A stretch of 64,000 nucleotides of DNA from Brevibacillus choshinensis (GTDB lineage: Bacteria > Bacillota > Bacilli > Brevibacillales > Brevibacillaceae), in NCBI RefSeq assembly GCF_001420695.1, contig NZ_LJJB01000007.1, forward strand, positions 1,854,991-1,918,990, given 5' to 3'. How positions within the stretch are numbered: position 1 is the first letter of the stretch; each line of letters begins with the position of its first letter. This document shows, piece after piece, positions 62,202-64,000 of this stretch. Below the pieces are notes generated by a model that saw nothing but the letters and a program-made list of their open reading frames with translations, searched no databases and was not told the DNA's origin. The position numbers and the translations under genes were made by a program.

Positions 62202-63656
62202 ATGGGAAGTCATTGGATGACGTTTTTGCTTGGATCCTTTGCCGGCGCTATGATTGCAATCGTCTTTTCAGGTATTCTGGCGCTAGTGTTCTCGAGGCCG
62301 TTGGTGAAATGGATCATCGGTCGATTCACTAAAAGGCTCATGAATGACCGCTATCCGGAAAATATTTGGGAGATCGTATCTGCCCTGACACGTATTTCTC
62401 CACAAACGGTCATTGAAAATAGCTTGCGTGCCTCAGAAGCGGGAGTCATTGAAAGGCCGTTTCGCAGCCCGCGCAAATTCCTTCATTTTGAAGGATTAGT
62501 CTTTTCCCCTGCCCAACTGGCAACACTGGCTGCTCCTGAAGAGTCCGAGGTCGATATGCGCGTGACCATTGGACCACGGGCAAAAAAACCGTTGAAGATC
62601 GAGATACCGATTATGGCAGCAGGAATGGGATACGGAATAGGTGTGTCTGAAAAGACAAAGATCGCGATAGCGAAAGGGACGGCAGGCGTTGGAACGTTGA
62701 CGAACACGGGTGAAGGGGGATTTTTACCCGAGGAAAGGCAACACGCGAAATATTTAATGATCCAATACCACTCCGGCTCCTGGTCAAAAGAGCCCCAAAT
62801 TCTTAGGCAAGCGGACGCCATCGAGATTCGTTTCGGGCAAGGAGCTACAGCAGGTGCAGCCACCTTTACGCCTATGGATTATCTCGAGGGCAGAGCTGCC
62901 GCCGTCATGCAGGTGCAAAACCAAGAGTTTGCCGTGGTCCCGTCGCGGCATGAGGAAATCCAGAAGCCGCAGGACCTTCGCAAATTGGTCGAGAAGCTTC
63001 GAGTCCTCACAGATGGTGTCCCCATTGGTGTAAAGATCTGTGCGAATGCCAAAATGGAGGCTGATTTGGAAGTGGCCATTTGGGCCGGTGTCGATTTTAT
63101 CAGTATCGATGGAGGGCAAGGAGGATCCAAGGGCAGTCCTCCCATTTTGGAAGACGATTTTGGGCTGCCGACCATCCATGCCCTGTCACGAGCAGCACGC
63201 TACCTGAAAAAGCGAAAGGTGAAAGACAAGATCACCCTGCTCAGCGGCGGCGGCTATTCCACACCATCGGATTGTCTGAAAGCACTGGCATTGGGCGCAG
63301 ATGGCATTTATATGGGGACGTCGCTTCTGTGGGCCATGACACATGATCAAGTAACGAAAGCGATCCCTTGGGAACCACCCACGCAGCTCCTCTTTTATCC
63401 CGGCAGTTTGACCGAGGAATTTCATGAACAGGAAGCTGCACAGTATTTAGAAAATTTTTTAACATCGTTTGTGGAAGAAATGAAGGTTGCGATCCTTGCC
63501 CTGGGAAAAACTTCACTTCACCAAGTGGGGATGGAGGATCTAGTCGCCCTTGATGAATGGACAAGCAAAATCACCAACGTTCCGCTTGTTTCGGAGCCTT
63601 ATCTGCCATCAAAGGAGTGGATGGAGTCGCTTTATGCATCCAGCGATGTCGACTGA
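62202..63656 (+). CDS. FMN-binding glutamate-synthase-domain protein (YerD-like)
   Basis: A 484-residue protein with an N-terminal membrane segment (about residues 5-30) and a Glu_synthase-type TIM barrel. Landmarks are IPIMAAGMGYGIGVSEKTKI, GTLTNTGEGGFLPEE, FISIDGGQGGSKGSPPILED (FMN phosphate and catalytic region) and TLLSGGGYSTPSDCLKALAL with GADGIYMGT. It lacks the glutaminase domain of real glutamate synthase. Bacillus YerD is the nearest named relative. Role unknown; probably a membrane-associated FMN oxidoreductase. Hairpin terminator at 63688-63731. Confidence 0.88.
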   Translation: MGSHWMTFLLGSFAGAMIAIVFSGILALVFSRPLVKWIIGRFTKRLMNDRYPENIWEIVSALTRISPQTVIENSLRASEAGVIERPFRSPRKFLHFEGLVFSPAQLATLAAPEESEVDMRVTIGPRAKKPLKIEIPIMAAGMGYGIGVSEKTKIAIAKGTAGVGTLTNTGEGGFLPEERQHAKYLMIQYHSGSWSKEPQILRQADAIEIRFGQGATAGAATFTPMDYLEGRAAAVMQVQNQEFAVVPSRHEEIQKPQDLRKLVEKLRVLTDGVPIGVKICANAKMEADLEVAIWAGVDFISIDGGQGGSKGSPPILEDDFGLPTIHALSRAARYLKKRKVKDKITLLSGGGYSTPSDCLKALALGADGIYMGTSLLWAMTHDQVTKAIPWEPPTQLLFYPGSLTEEFHEQEAAQYLENFLTSFVEEMKVAILALGKTSLHQVGMEDLVALDEWTSKITNVPLVSEPYLPSKEWMESLYASSDVD

Positions 63657-63687
63657 AAAGCATAACGTTTGATCAATCAGTAAAACA

Positions 63688-63731
63688 AGACCCGCAAGAT
63701 GGACACGTAGCATCGTGCCTTTTGCGGGTCT
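63688..63731. terminator. Convergent terminator
   Basis: AGACCCGCAA (63688-63697) pairs with TTGCGGGTCT (63722-63731); an inner GATG/CATC stem is also possible. It separates the YerD-like gene from the converging acetyltransferase gene. Confidence 0.7.
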
Positions 63732-63734
63732 GTG

Positions 63735-64000
63735 TTATAGCGTTTTCATGTACCAGGCATCGCAAGCATAGTGCTCGGTTGCGTTCAATGGATGTTCTAA
63801 TTGCACGAATCCGTGCTTTTTGTAGAATTTATTCGCTGCGACCATATTACTGAGCGTCTCGAGGTAGCATTTCTCATAATGATTTGCGGCAAAATCCAGG
63901 GCAACTGTCAGTAGATCGTTGGCAACTCCAGTGCCCCGCGTTTCTTTTAAGGCGTACATCTTTTGCAATTCACAGATAGCTGGCCAGCCATGGATCGGCC
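63735..64000 (-). CDS. GNAT family acetyltransferase (N-terminal part outside window)
   Basis: The C-terminal half of a GNAT acetyltransferase, open to the right edge. CELQKMYALKETRGTGVAND contains the acetyl-CoA-binding R-G-x-G-x-A/G motif, followed by LETLSNMVAANKFYKKHGFV, the conserved NxxAxxFYxKxGF motif. The end ACDAWYMKTL is the typical L-WYMKxL finish. The substrate is not predictable from this part. Confidence 0.85.
   Translation of the reverse strand, partial: PIHGWPAICELQKMYALKETRGTGVANDLLTVALDFAANHYEKCYLETLSNMVAANKFYKKHGFVQLEHPLNATEHYACDAWYMKTL

Noticed and set aside
1-64000. CRISPR arrays, tRNA and rRNA genes, and classic riboswitches
   Set aside because: I looked for regularly spaced repeats, cloverleaf-like and rRNA-like sequence and found none that I could support by eye.

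Overview
The window reads as chromosomal DNA of an endospore-forming, low-to-mid GC Bacillales bacterium. A GerA-type germinant receptor operon, a SpoIIP-like amidase, strong AGGAGG-type ribosome sites, lipobox signal peptides and CsoR/CopZ/CopA copper genes all fit. Brevibacillus or another member of the Paenibacillaceae is my best guess, from general resemblance only. I saw no rRNA, tRNA, CRISPR array or intact mobile element. The window contains many gene remnants and deletion scars, so it looks like a recombination-rich accessory stretch.

Layout. 1-5.5 kb: germinant receptor operon (GerA, GerB and GerC subunits), running in frame into the C-terminal remnant of a chemotaxis receptor; then a low-GC DJ-1/PfpI gene and a decayed IS4-type transposase. 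5.5-10 kb: a large ATPase/BTAD transcriptional activator, divergent from a cupin gene and a butanediol-type dehydrogenase. 10-15.9 kb: a YpsA-like protein, a D-aminoacylase plus MFS transporter block flanked by a direct repeat of the ypsA 3' end, and remnants of an MlrC-like protein and an EamA permease. 15.9-28.5 kb: a regulator divergent from a complete dipeptide/oligopeptide ABC transporter (B, C, D, F, binding protein), followed by two S9 peptidases and an M20 dipeptidase, which together form a peptide uptake and degradation unit. 28.5-32 kb: an integrase fragment and an OmpR/HK two-component system.

32-60.5 kb is a copper/metal island. It holds a multicopper oxidase, three CopZ chaperones, four CsoR-family regulators, one intact CopA ATPase and one internally deleted copA, a stand-alone [2Fe-2S]/zinc CopZ-N-type protein beside a small siroheme-reductase-like protein, a membrane cupredoxin, a MATE and a DHA2 exporter, and two further Opp-type ABC transporter operons, one led by a PIG-L-like protein that lacks the usual metal motif. 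Several of these transcription units share one promoter design: a 17-bp ATAcc-N7-GGTAT element overlapping or abutting the -35/-10 region. This points to a shared CsoR-type regulon that includes the peptide-type transporters and drug-type exporters. A SpoIIP-like gene, a methyltransferase and a berberine-bridge-type oxidase sit inside the island.

60.5-64 kb: a chimeric reductase scar and an MFS remnant, then a metallo-beta-lactamase-fold hydrolase, a YerD-like FMN/glutamate-synthase-domain protein and a GNAT acetyltransferase cut by the window edge. The most interesting lead is the island at 34-52 kb: CsoR-type promoters driving Opp transporters, a PIG-L-like protein and a CopZ-N/siroheme-reductase pair.
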